Notes: generated by a model from the letters alone, not told the origin. Positions 1 to 10,693 are shown, counted from the stretch's first letter. The stretch: 18,816 nucleotides of DNA from Physocladia obscura (GCA_027596945.1 JADGJH010000426.1:1-18816), one strand, 5' to 3'. Program-made: numbers and translations.

Positions 1-207
1 ACCAAATATAAAATTCAAGCACTTATTCTAATTTTCACGTTTCGTTTACCCATCCTCATTTTTGCAGTTTTTTCCTTTATAAAAATTAATTAAAAAAAAA
101 AAAAAAGGTAACTCATTATTTCTTGACGCAAAACTGGAAAACACCAAGAATGAAAAAAAAAGGGAGAAGAAAAAAAAAAAAATAAAGGGTTGAAAAATAT
201 GAATGCT
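1..207. other. 3' flank of the PKA regulatory subunit gene
   Basis: This stretch lies just downstream of the minus-strand PKA regulatory subunit stop codon and should hold its 3' UTR. It is rich in long A runs (T runs on the coding strand), for example near 92-106 and 170-182. I see no canonical AATAAA on the minus strand close to the stop and no convincing ORF. The 76-residue minus-strand ORF here is a homopolymer artefact that overlaps the true last exon in another frame. Confidence 0.5.
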
Positions 208-1702
208 CTAGTTTGAGGGAATATGGCTTTTGATTTTGGCATAGTCATTGGCATTTCGTTTAATAATATCAACCACTGGCCCAAGTAAACGAACAAATGC
301 TTTTTTGCCCATTGTTGCAACCTTCAATCGCCCAATCGCGCGAATAGTTGCTTGGCGAGGTTGCTCTGTTAACAGTGCCAACTCTGGAAAGAAACATAAA
401 TATTAAACATAACAAAAGGAAAATAATAAAAACAGACCTCCAAAGTAATCGCCCTTTTTCAATCCAGGATATTCATGTTGAACCCCATCAACAACTTTTG
501 AAACAGAAGCTTCCCCACTTTCAATAATATAAAATTGCTCGCCCACATCACCTTGTTTAATAACAGTCTCACCGTTATTATAAACTTGAGATTCAAGTAC
601 ATCAGCAATCTTGTGGCGTTCGTACGGCTCAAGCGACGACAGCAATTTTACTTCTTCCAGAAATCCTTCATACATACGACGTTTGCGGGACGTGTTTTCC
701 ATCAAAATCCGTCGGAACGTGACACGGTCGAGAGCCCATAGAACACTGTCTGCAGTTGCAACAACTGTCGCCGCGCGAGGCGCATTGTACATGAGCGCTA
801 GTTCGCCAAAAGATCCGCCGTCTGTGTATTCAAAAACTTTGACAGGTGGGTTTCCATTCTTGGACACAAACACGTCCAATGCGCCAGTTTCAACAACGTA
901 AAAAAAGTCGCCAATGCCGCCTTGTCTGATAACTTCCTCGCCGGCAGCAACGCGCTTTTCTGCCATCGCGTCCACAACATCGCGATACTGTTCCTCATCG
1001 CAAGACCGGAAAAGGAAGTTGTTTTTGATGGAGACCTGGATGCGCTGCTTTTGCTCGTCGGTTTTCGGAATTATAACCGCGACGAAGTCCTTGTCAAGAG
1101 ATGGAGCCATTGATTCGGCGGAAACAGATGTTCGGCGGCCGCGATTATAGTTTGTCGTGACGGGTGGCGGCGCGGACGCTTCTTCTTCGCTTTCTTCGTC
1201 GTCTTCACTTTCAATTTCGTTATCGCTATCTTTTCTTTCGCGAATATTAGTTAGGATTTTCGAGTTTAGCCTCCCGTCGTCAACTTCATCTTCAGGTACA
1301 ATCCCAGCCGCTGTAAGAAAATGAGATTTTAATGTCTGACAAAGGAATAATAACAAAAAATTAAAATAACAAAAACACGTCATCTTAAACAAAACAGTTC
1401 ATTCGAACTGCACAAATAAAAGGTACTCGCATTTTAAATAAAAGAACTTAAAAAAAAAACTAAAAAAAAAAATTCGTGGTAAAGCTCAACGTACCGAGCT
1501 CAATCAACTCCTTCCGCTGCTCGGCAAGTTTAGTGTGGAAATAAGTTGCACAGAACTGGTAAATATCTTTTGGCTGTGCGCGCAGCACTTCGCGGTTCAG
1601 ATCCTTCAAAATCTCGGGAAACTCAGCGGGAACGGCAAAATCTGACTCCATATTTGACCCATCGTGAATATTGTTGGTACGGTTCTTGCGGTCGCCGGCC
1701 AT
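208..1702 (-). CDS. cAMP-dependent protein kinase regulatory subunit (3 exons)
   Basis: Regulatory subunit of PKA: it holds the catalytic subunit inactive in the cytosol until cAMP binds. Exons are 1495-1702, 438-1310 and 208-383, joined by introns of 184 nt (GTACGT..ACAG) and 54 nt (GTCTGT..CCAG). The product is 418 residues, a normal length for the family. The RIIa dimerisation/docking segment lies near residues 20-60 (EFPEILKDLNREVLRAQPKD) and is followed by an acidic linker (about 97-113). The inhibitor site RRTSV is at 128-132, with a phosphorylatable Ser131 as in type II and fungal subunits. Two cyclic-nucleotide-binding domains follow. Their phosphate-binding cassettes read FGELALMYNAPRAAT (Glu239, Arg248) and FGELALLTEQPRQAT (Glu361, Arg370); the second is split by intron 2 inside the Glu361 codon. 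Both Glu/Arg pairs are intact, so cAMP binding should be functional. The ATG at 1702 opens the family-typical N-terminus. A TTTCCAG about 17 nt upstream could be the 3' end of a 5'-UTR intron. Confidence 0.96.
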
Positions 1703-1963
1703 TGATGCAGTTGAGATTCTGGAAATAGTTTTGGTGGTGTTTTTAAATTATTCAAACAACAGAAGGTGAGGAGTAGCACTCAAAGATATGCACAATCTCA
1801 AAAAAATAATCCTATTTCGTTTCATATTTCGTATTCGACAGACTATCGCTAATGACGCATACCAGTTCGGTTGTGTTTCGTAAGAAATTTGATCAACAAT
1901 CTCCTTTGTTCTTTTCAAACAATTCAATTCAAAAATTCTGCAAGATTTCACAACAATTTTCTC

Positions 1964-4890
1964 TCATCCTATTCTTGAAGCTGCTCCAGCAATACTAAAA
2001 CCTTTTTCTTTTGAAATAGTTTGCCTACGACTGCTATCGATTTCCTCTGTGATTATCCCCTGGTGTTCACCAATACTACTGCTAAAAAGGATACGATGAC
2101 CAAGCAGTTCTAAAGGCACGTTAAATATAATTGTCGCAGTGTTTTCCCCTGCTGTTGAACTCAGTTCTTGCATAACCAGCGCAGGTCTCTCTGTGTCGTC
2201 CCATTTCTGCAACCTTTGTTTTTTGCTTTCAACGTCAGTCGGCTGCAATATTTGGACTGGATGGGAGTGGATAACCTTGCTTCTTGCAACTAATGACGAC
2301 GACATTGACGAATTCGAAGTGGAAGCACCAGAAATAATTCTGCTTCTTGTTGAAGACATGGGCCGACTCGAAGTAGAAGCATCAGAAACAAACCTGTCGT
2401 GTTTTTTCATTGCAGAGTCAGAGATTTGTACTGATGGAATCCCCTTTATCGATTCTAAAAAGATGCCGCCACGTTTTGTGACTCGTTTAATTGCCGTGGG
2501 CTTTTGTGAAACTGCATCATCGGCTTTTCTTTTGCCTACAATTGTTGTTTCAATTTGTGGTGGTGTGCGAATTTGCTGTGGAAGCGCAGGCTCAAGTGGT
2601 GGAACAGTCAAATTCAGGTGGTTTATCTGCAGATGAGATTGATTTAATAGCAATAAAGCTGATGATGCTGTTAGAGATGACTGCGATGGCGGCGATAACG
2701 GTGCCGAATGTTTGGATTCAGATTGTAGTAACGGCTGCAAGATTTCAGCAGGTGTTGATATAGATTTTCGGCCAATACGTTCGCTGATTGGTATTTTTTT
2801 TCGTGCCGTCAATTTGTTATCAACTGAACTTTGTGCCAATAAAGTATCTTCTGTTGTTGAAGATGGTGTCGCGGGTGTACTCCACACTATCGGGGTTATT
2901 TTTTTAAAATTTTTTCCTCCACTCTCAATTCGGTCAACTGGGATTGCAATTTCTTTCCGTGTCCTTGCTGATGGTGATGCCGCAATTATATGATATTCCA
3001 ATGGTGTAATTGACTTTGATGGAGTTTTTTGATTTTGTTTTAGATTTGGCTTTTGCTCTAGCTGCTGCTCCTGTTGTCCAGTAATTACTGCGTTGTGAAA
3101 TATCCCAGATTTCTGAGTAGCACTCTGATTCCAGGAAAACTCAAACGAGTCTTTGAATCGCGCATGTGGCGTTCGTCGCTCTGGAGACCTTAGTAACTCT
3201 TTAACCAATGTAAAAATATTTTCCAGATAAGTAGGTATCGCATCCATTCCAGCATAACTACCACGCAACTTCATAACCGCCGTGTACATAGATTTTAGAA
3301 AGAAGGTTGTGTCGGCTGTCGATGAAATGAAAGGTGATGACTGGTAAAGGGCGAACAAGATGCATTCTGATATGGGATAATATGAGTTTCTGCAAAGTGT
3401 AAAAAATAAATAACTTCACCAAGTTTTTGATAAGTATGGCTCGATAAAATATGGTCATCGCGATCTGTATGAATGTGCCTCTGCGAAAAAGAAAGAAAAA
3501 AAACCAAAAAAAAAAAACCATTATTCTTACGAAAATGAGAATGAAGAACACTTCAGTATCACAAACCTTGGCCAATTCCAACAGAGAATTAATCCAGCTA
3601 GTTCCATCAAATTCTCCACCAAAAGTTACACTTTCAGCAAAAATTTTCAACACACTAAGTTCTTTATCAGAATTAGTGAATTTTGAGAGTAATTGATTTG
3701 ATAGAACACGTTTCAGCAAAAAATTTTGGAAACTGACAGGCTTTATCGAGTGTTGTTTGCATAGTTGGACTATGGCGTTGAAAATTGTGAACAATTGTTC
3801 GACAGCTGTTGATAAACATGGCTATTTTTATGAATCAGTAGGGTAAAAATTATCACTTTGCTTTGTGAATTATTGCCATCACACAGGCATTTGATTGAGC
3901 GACGGCATTTATCCAGAAACGCTTTTTAATAACAATCTAGATCTCTGCTGGAGATAAATTCTTACATCAAATGGCTTGCAAACTTCAATAGAACTGCAAA
4001 GAATACGCGATAGATAATTTGCGATTTCGCGAACAGAAGTACGAGCAGGGTCACACGTGAGTCGAAGAATCGGCTCCATCAAGTTCGTTAAACCATCTTC
4101 ATCAATCCATTCATTGAAATATTCACTATTGTTAATAACTGACTCTGACGCGGCGGCGAAAAAGATGTCAATCCCTTCTAAATGAGAAATAAGATTTGCG
4201 TTATCGCATCCACGAGAAATATCGCCAAGAAAAGTATCTATTGCAAACTGCCGCGCTCGGAGAAACTCTGGAGAGGTAATGTCGGACGCTAGGTGACTCC
4301 AAGTTGTGGCGATTGTAATGGAGGCGTTACGAAGAAGACTTTGGGCTAAACATGTTTTAACGATCAAAAATTCGTGAGTGAGATTTGTTTGCAGAAGCTG
4401 GAGAAGAATATCGACAGCTTTTTCTGGAAGATCAGAAAGCTGTTTATCAACAAAGTGGTACAGTTGACCAATTGCTGCGTAGCGAATGATTGTCGAGTCG
4501 TCTTCGCACAAATCCTGTGTAGTGTAAAACCAACGTTAGCATTGGCGAGAAACTAGAATTGGCTGCAAACCAAATGCCGATCAAGAGCCTCAAATTGCAG
4601 CTCCGGACAAAGCTGAAAATACTGCGGAATTCCGCGAGCGGCAAGACTTTTGAGCTTTTCGTTGCCGGAAGCAGCTTCCAAAACCACCCGGAAATCCATA
4701 TTGGCTTGAGCACGCTTTTGGTGGAAAGTAACCGGTATGGTTAGCATCGTTAACAAACCGCCGCCACACAAGAAAACTAGCCACTTACCATCTCTTTGTT
4801 GATTTGCGCTTCCTCGTCAAAGCTTTTTTTATAGTTCATCAGTCGTTCTGCCGCATCATAATACTCATTCAATTCGTCGTCAATCTCCAT
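1964..4890 (-). CDS. API5/AAC-11-like helical-repeat nuclear protein (6 exons)
   Basis: Homologue of apoptosis inhibitor 5, a nuclear HEAT/ARM-type helical-repeat scaffold that in animals restrains E2F1-driven cell death and binds Acinus. Exons are 4789-4890, 4571-4714, 3966-4514, 3531-3821, 3420-3480 and 1964-3366. The introns are 74, 56, 144, 50 and 53 nt, all phase-consistent, giving 849 residues. Family landmarks run in order: an N-terminal helix with ELNEYYDAAERL; SLAARGIPQYFQLCPEL; DLCEDDSTIIRYAAIGQL (83-100, matching the animal LDLCEDEDVSIRRQAI); DKELSVLKIFAE; ECILFALYQ (383-391, matching ECLLYSFHQ); and FEFSWNQ (457-463, matching TLSWKP). After residue 465 comes a tail of about 385 residues rich in Ser, Gln and Pro with a basic KRKADD patch (661-666), probably a nuclear localisation signal at the position of the animal one. 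Human API5 is about 510-524 residues, so the tail is the oddity. Intron 1 ends in AAG and no CAG or TAG is available. Orthology is well supported; cellular role is inferred. Confidence 0.88.
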
Positions 4891-5514
4891 TTTTTTTCCA
4901 ATCACAAAAACAACAGTGTTTCACATTAATTATTCAACTTTGATTTTCGACCCACATCAGCATCAAAACTCAATGATAATAATAATGATATAATATATAC
5001 TGTTTTTAATAGCGAATAAATTATAACTTCTGTTGATATACAAATTGATTTCGACTGTGAAATCATCAAACCACAAAAGTCTACCAACTGTTGGGAAAAT
5101 CCAATTTGGGATCAAATCACTTGTTGACATTCAGACTTTTTATTCATAGATAAAATATTTTTTGAAAGTATTGGCAATGGTAGCAAAGTCTCTCGACCAA
5201 TTAGAAGCTTCAATGGCGGATTGCCGGAATTTTCAACTGAGCACAAACTGAAAATAGAATCGAATTCACCAGCGAAATCGTTGCCCTAGTTTACTGTGGA
5301 CTTCTTTGCCTTCAGTTTTGAGAAAAGCTTTCTTTTAGTTAAATTAAGGGAAGGAAGAGAAAAAGATAAGTTGAAAATAAGGTGACTGATGGCTGAAAAT
5401 TTAAGGATTGGGAAGTTCTTGAAGGTTTGTCGCAGTAATTGAGTTTGAATAAATATTGCAGATTAAAAAAAGAAATAAATAGCTTGTAAGATTGATTTTA
5501 AAAATTGCAATTTT
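4891..5514. other. Intergenic: API5 promoter side and cyclase 3' side
   Basis: This 624-base gap lies between two minus-strand genes, so it should contain the API5 promoter and 5' leader (right of 4890) and the cyclase 3' end. It is AT-rich, with an ATA/AAT-rich tract near 4973-5000. The only notable reading frame is a 24-codon plus-strand ORF starting ATG GTA GCA at about 5177, too short to call. No tRNA-like fold or dispersed repeat was recognised. Confidence 0.4.
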
Positions 5515-5520
5515 TTTATT
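5515..5520 (-). terminator. Poly(A) signal of the adenylyl cyclase gene
   Basis: The plus-strand TTTATT reads AATAAA on the coding strand, 5 nt after the cyclase TAA stop. It is the canonical eukaryotic polyadenylation hexamer, here unusually close to the stop. Confidence 0.5.
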
Positions 5521-5524
5521 TTAA

Positions 5525-8500
5525 TTATTGTTCGCTTTTCAAAATATAAACTTTTTGCCCACCAACTTGAACATCTCTGATTTCAGTCTTGAAAGCGTGA
5601 TAGTTCCCAACCATATTAAAAGTTGCCTCTGATATATACACTTCTGCAAGCTCACAATGCTCTTGAATTTTCTCGGCATTTGTAACTGTATATAATTCAG
5701 CTGAAAACACCAAAAGAAAAAAGTTACCTGTATCTCCCATCAAATCGTATCGAAAATTTTGATCCCCTCCCATTATCGCGCCGTAACATGGGCCGCTATT
5801 TATTCCTATTCGCATTGAAATCACTTGCTTATGCTTGCTTTTCATCAAGTAAGTTTCGTTGACTTGATTTACGACGAAACTTTGCATTTTCAGGCCAACA
5901 ACACAGACGCTGATCGCACTGGTTCGAGGGTCTTGTGAATTTGATGACAGATTTGATGAAGCCACATATGCATCGCCAATAGTTGTTATTTTTTCTAAAT
6001 GGAAATCTTGTATAAGGTGATCAAAGAATGTGAATAGATTGTTGAATATTTTGACAATGTCTAAAGGCTCGAGCTTCGCTGACATTGCCGTGAAGCTGTT
6101 TGTTCAATTATTCAATAATTTTCTTTTTTTGGTTTTGTTTTCTGAAAAATAAAAACGGACCCAGCAATATCCATATGCAGCACAGTGGCCATAGTAAATT
6201 CCTCATAAAACATAGTGTCAGGATTTTCAAGTAACCGCAATATTATGCGTTTGGGCAATATAGTGGTCAAGACGTTTTTGCTTTTCTCACTCTCCTCTTT
6301 CACAAGATTGGCTTGAGTCGTGGCAATTAATTGCATCAAGTATTCGCTTTTTACAGTTGTTTCCTTCATGTGAAATATCGAAAAATATGGGAACAGCATT
6401 AACAATGGGCCATAACATAAATCCATGTTGCTATTTAAGATTAGAAACCCAAATGCAACTGTGAAATTGATGGTGAATTTGTTGAAGAAAGTAATTCCGT
6501 CAAGAAGAAACGTATGTATTATTGGAAATTGCGGAAGTACAAATGACAACAGATATGGATATTTGTCAAGTCCAATGAATGGAATCGATGCAATAATAAC
6601 AATTGTGACAAACGTTATTACAGACCATATTCCCAATACAAGCATTGTTGAAGGCCCTAAAACTGTTCGTGCGGGGACTGTTGTGACGGCAGTTATAAGA
6701 AATTGACTTCCAATAGTGAGGACGGTTATAATTATTAGTGGATATGCAGCATTTGATGCCTCCAAAGTTGTGTTTTCAACGGAATAAATACTGATCATCG
6801 CGACACAAATGACTATAGCCTCGCAGGTCATCCCTTTGACGGAAAAATTCCAAAACTTTTGTCCCATCTTGTCGTTAGTGTCGAAAATATACCGATTTTC
6901 AAGTTCGCTGCTGATAAACTTGAGAAACGGTGACATTGAATTACTGACAATATCCATGCAATGATCATCCATCAAGAATTTTAACGTTCCGGTATGCTCC
7001 AATACTGCTCGCTCTTCATTTGAAAGCTCTTCTTTGTAACCACCAACAGTTGCCAAAGCTGTCAGGATTAAAATATATTTGAATCTTGGAGTTCGAGAAA
7101 CTTGCGAAACTTTTTTCTTGACTTCAGACAGTTGATGTATAGAGTCACTGAGTGAATCCGTCGAAAGTTTCATGATTGCATTTTGGGCATTAATGTCACT
7201 TGCAGACAGATTGCTTTTCGATTCTAGTTTCTCGTATGAAAGTGCAGTGCTATCATTATGCCAAGTTTTTGCCGATGCAATACTCATTCTTGGTTGTGCA
7301 ATGTTTGTTGCTGAAGTTATTTGCTTTATAATTAATTCAGAACTGAGTCCTTCATCTTGTTTTACATCCAATTGCTTTGGCCTTACGTATGACGATCGCC
7401 GAGAATGTCCTGGCGATGTACGTCGTGGTAGATCCAAGTCGGTCTCTTTTGTGAAAATCAACTTTGACCACCGTCTTTGAAGATGGTCTTTGGAACTTCC
7501 TAATCCAAGGTTACTTGCTGATAGATTTGGCGCTAAAGATAACGGAGCCACAAGTTTTTCTTGATCATCGTCAGGTGATTCTATTTTGAAAGCAACGCTC
7601 TTCACTGATGGCCTTCTGTTGACTTCATCATCGATTGTGATTGATATAGAATTGGTTTGAGATTCAAAATTCAGCTCATCCGAATGGGAATTGAAAACAT
7701 TGATAACAAGGGGGCCAGATTCTCTCGCACGAAAACCTTCGCTCTGTCGTCGCGTACCTTGACTTTTTCGGAGTGTTGACTTAAGTATAGTGGGCAAAGC
7801 TGCAATTGATGAAGAAATCGAAGTATTTGCATTCCCAATCGAATCTTCTCGTACAGCAGTAGCAGTTGCTATTATAGCTGCACTATATCTTCGCCGCATT
7901 GTCTGTTTCTGTGCCGGCACAAGTGATTCTTCAGAAAAAATTAGCGGGGCTGGCGTTACGTTATTTGCAGCTGCAACTGAATTCAAAATACTCGTGTTAA
8001 TTTTTCTTTCCGGTTTGCCGGTCGAAAACGAAGCTCGCAAAGCTTGATGGTTCACATTTTCGCGAGTCGCACGTCGTTGAAACGATTCACCCAGTGCAAT
8101 CAAATCACTTGGCACATCATCTTCGGCCACGTATTCCAATGAGTTAATTCCCGAGTTTTTCAGACTGTTTGTGCTGTCGTTGTTGTTTGGTGCGGGAGAA
8201 TTTTCGCTCAACGATCTCTTGTGTTGTGCAATTTTTTCGGATAGACGACTACTTTCGATGGAGTATACGCGCATTAAACCTTTTCCTTTCACTTCTCGTT
8301 CGCCAATAAAAACACCGTTATATTCTGTTATTTTAGTTAAAGTTTTTTTTTTTGTTTGAAAGGCTGTTAACCTGATTCAACGCGTTCCCACACTTGCGAA
8401 GTCACGATAATCTGGCCGCCTTTTGCAATCGACAACATTCTACTTGCAGTATTAACAACGTCGCCATACACTTCATAACAGAAGGTTTTTTTGCCCACAA

Positions 8501-10693
8501 TCCCTGCAACAAGAGGACCTAAGAAAAATTGAATTCATTAAACGAAAAAAAAATTATTTTTTAAACAGTGGTGGAACCTATACTGATTCCCATTGCGATT
8601 TGAAGTTTGATTTTCAGTGATCCTTCATTTCCACCATCGACATTGTATGTAACTTCGTCTTTGAAGAGGGAGCGAAATACAAGCGCCATATCAATCAACT
8701 CCAACAAATGGTCAACTTCGTCACCTTTATCCAATCCGCCAACAATCAGCATTTTCGAATTGATAGTCTTTTAGAAAAAAAAAGCATCAAAAGCTTTTAT
8801 GTATTTAAAAAAGCTCGCAGATCACAAACTTTAATTCGTTCAAGGTTTCTGAACTTTTTCCTGATGTCATCCATATGATGAAAAATTGTGTTCAACAAAT
8901 TGACGCCGTGCTTATTTGAAATCGAATGCGCTATGTCTTTGTAATTTTTTATATCGGCGAACATGACTGAGGCTGTTATGTGAGAAAAAAACAAAAACTG
9001 ATCAATAAGAGGATACTCAAAAATCTACCAACTGAACTCAAATCAAAACGTTCAGCAATCAAGTCAAAATTTCCTGTCCCAACTTCTTTCAATTTGGCCA
9101 CAATCATTGGTGGAAGGGTCAAAGATAATAAATATTCCGTCTTTTGGCTACCATCTTGTAACCCTTTTAATCGTGCATTGATGATTTTGGAGTTCAAAAG
9201 CCTTTATTATATAATTTTTTAAAATTTATTTTAAGTATTTCATGCAAAAAGGAAACTCACTTCATTCTTCTGTCCTTATCTCCAAGATACATAACATCAA
9301 GGCCCAAGAGACAAGAGGCAAGAATCGGCAAAAAGTAGATTAATATAGACGGCCACGAATACACTCCGCCATTTAATTGATTGTAAATTAAATACATTTT
9401 GGCGCAAACGATCGACAAGACAGCGAGAAATGAAAAAAGATGTTTGACAAATTTGCCTGAAACTCCAGATGTAAGGAAAATGACGAATAACATGGTGTTT
9501 CCGATGGAACCAACCACGGTGCCAGGAGTATTACCGTTGCTAAAATCAAACGTCATGTAGAGGCACGTTCCAATGAGCTGAGTGAGAAAAAAAACTTATT
9601 TAATGGGTATCAAGAGAAATATAGATTTTAAAATATTTTTAAGAAGGAAATCACTTACAAAAGTTATCCACATGAAAATTCGCATTGAAAGATGTTTGTG
9701 ATAATTAGCGGCAATTATTTTTCCTTTTTTCCAAGTTGCCAAAAAGATAATAGAAGCAGATAAAACAAGTATTGCGCTATATATTGCTGTAATCCAGTTT
9801 CCAGATCCAGTATTTTGAGATAAACTGCTAGAAATAACTTGAACCAACGCCAAGATTCCAATAACAATCGCTGCAATTCTATAATGTATGATAAGACTTG
9901 GCAACAATACAGAATATCGATATTCATTTTCCAATTCGGCAGATTTGAACACCAAGAGTGGACTGATATATTCTCCAAAAGAATCAAAATCTGTATCCAT
10001 CAACATTCTTTCGCTGTTTTTTGAAGGCACATTTTCGGATAAAGTATTCCAATCCACTTGTTTGCTACTACTATTTTCGTTCAAAGTCTCTGACGATAAA
10101 ATCGTTGTTGGTGAGTCTACTATTTTAAGGGGAACTTCATATGTTGCGCAGATGAATGCGAAAATAGACGCAAAAAAAAACTCTATCCAATTTAATCCCA
10201 CTATTGCATTTTTCGCGGTTTTTTCGACTAGTTTTAGTGGCGGTGATGATGGCATTGGTGTTACAGGTGGCGGTTTTGGGTTTTGCGGAGTAACGAAAAG
10301 CTGCGACCAAAAGGGTGAAGTGGCATCTGCCTTGAGTAATGAAGGGGTTGTGTCGCGTAGCGGAATCACAGGTGAATATTCAACTTTGCCTTCGGTTTTC
10401 AGGGGTTTTCCTTTGCGCTCTGGATACACGTGTTTGACTGTCCATGTATCGATTTGCGGTTTTACTGCAATTGCTGGAATATCGATTGTATTCGACGAAG
10501 AATTTGACGTAGAGGGTAGTAGTTTGTCAGATGGCGGGTCAACTGTTTTAATTTCCGATGAAGATATCGCGTATGTTCTTGGTTCGACAGGAATAAAAGT
10601 CGCTGTTTGTGGAGTCGGGTCGCTGACTTCTGGACTTTGATTTTTCTGGGGAACGATTCGTAGTGGTGGCAGCGTCTTGCGCGTTGTGCTCAT
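5525..10693 (-). CDS. Transmembrane class III adenylyl cyclase with two catalytic domains (9 exons)
   Basis: Makes cAMP from ATP at a membrane. Exons are 9659-10693, 9261-9577, 9029-9201, 8830-8972, 8578-8767, 8372-8518, 6161-8324, 5728-6095 and 5525-5685; introns of 42-81 nt keep phase throughout, giving 1565 residues. Layout: disordered N-terminus (1-165); hydrophobic cassette 1 (about 168-442); catalytic domain 1 (about 505-695); disordered linker (about 697-1080); cassette 2 (about 1083-1321); catalytic domain 2 (about 1378-1565). Domain 1 has FADI (Asp515), ERIKTINSKM (Lys556, Ser560), YEVYGDVVNTASRM (Glu635, Asn642, Arg646) and VKGKG: Lys/Glu for adenine, the transition-state Asn and Arg, but Ser at the second metal site. 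Domain 2 has both metal aspartates (MDIAGF Asp1387, TIGDAY Asp1431) but Thr1514 and Lys1518 in place of Asn and Arg. Domain 1 is thus C2-like and domain 2 C1-like, together making one composite site. Lys556 and Glu635 favour ATP over GTP. The start is the ATG at 10693; the in-frame upstream candidate is only TTG. Introns 2 and 4 end in AAG. Confidence 0.94.

Noticed and set aside
90..190. Poly(A) tracts as retrotransposon or processed-pseudogene tails
   Set aside because: Similar A/T runs occur in introns and UTRs throughout the window. There are no target-site duplications or intronless gene copies beside them.
1748..1951. 67-codon minus-strand ORF between API5 and the PKA subunit
   Set aside because: It starts at TTG, matches no family and cannot be joined convincingly to either neighbour. 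Treated as intergenic.
2139..2993. Plus-strand ORFs of 90-165 codons opposite API5
   Set aside because: They lie opposite the long low-complexity last exon of API5 in shadow frames, with no splice signals or family resemblance.
1964..4890. PP4 regulatory subunit (PPP4R1-type HEAT protein)
   Set aside because: First considered because of the helical repeats, but the LCED, ECILFALYQ and FEFSWNQ blocks match API5 in order and spacing.
5686..5727. Alternative upstream acceptor in the last cyclase intron
   Set aside because: The first TTTTCAG would give a 27-nt intron and insert five residues into the GDTV loop. The second acceptor (42 nt) restores the GDTV motif exactly.
9888..10640. 250-codon plus-strand ORF opposite the cyclase first exon
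   Set aside because: It is an antisense shadow of cyclase exon 1. The minus-strand frame contains the membrane segments and splices in phase to conserved cyclase exons.
5525..10693. Guanylyl cyclase interpretation of the large membrane cyclase
   Set aside because: The reversed domain order is typical of protist guanylyl cyclases, but the base-recognition residues are Lys556 and Glu635, not the Glu/Cys pair of guanylyl cyclases. No P-type ATPase-like domain precedes the cassettes.
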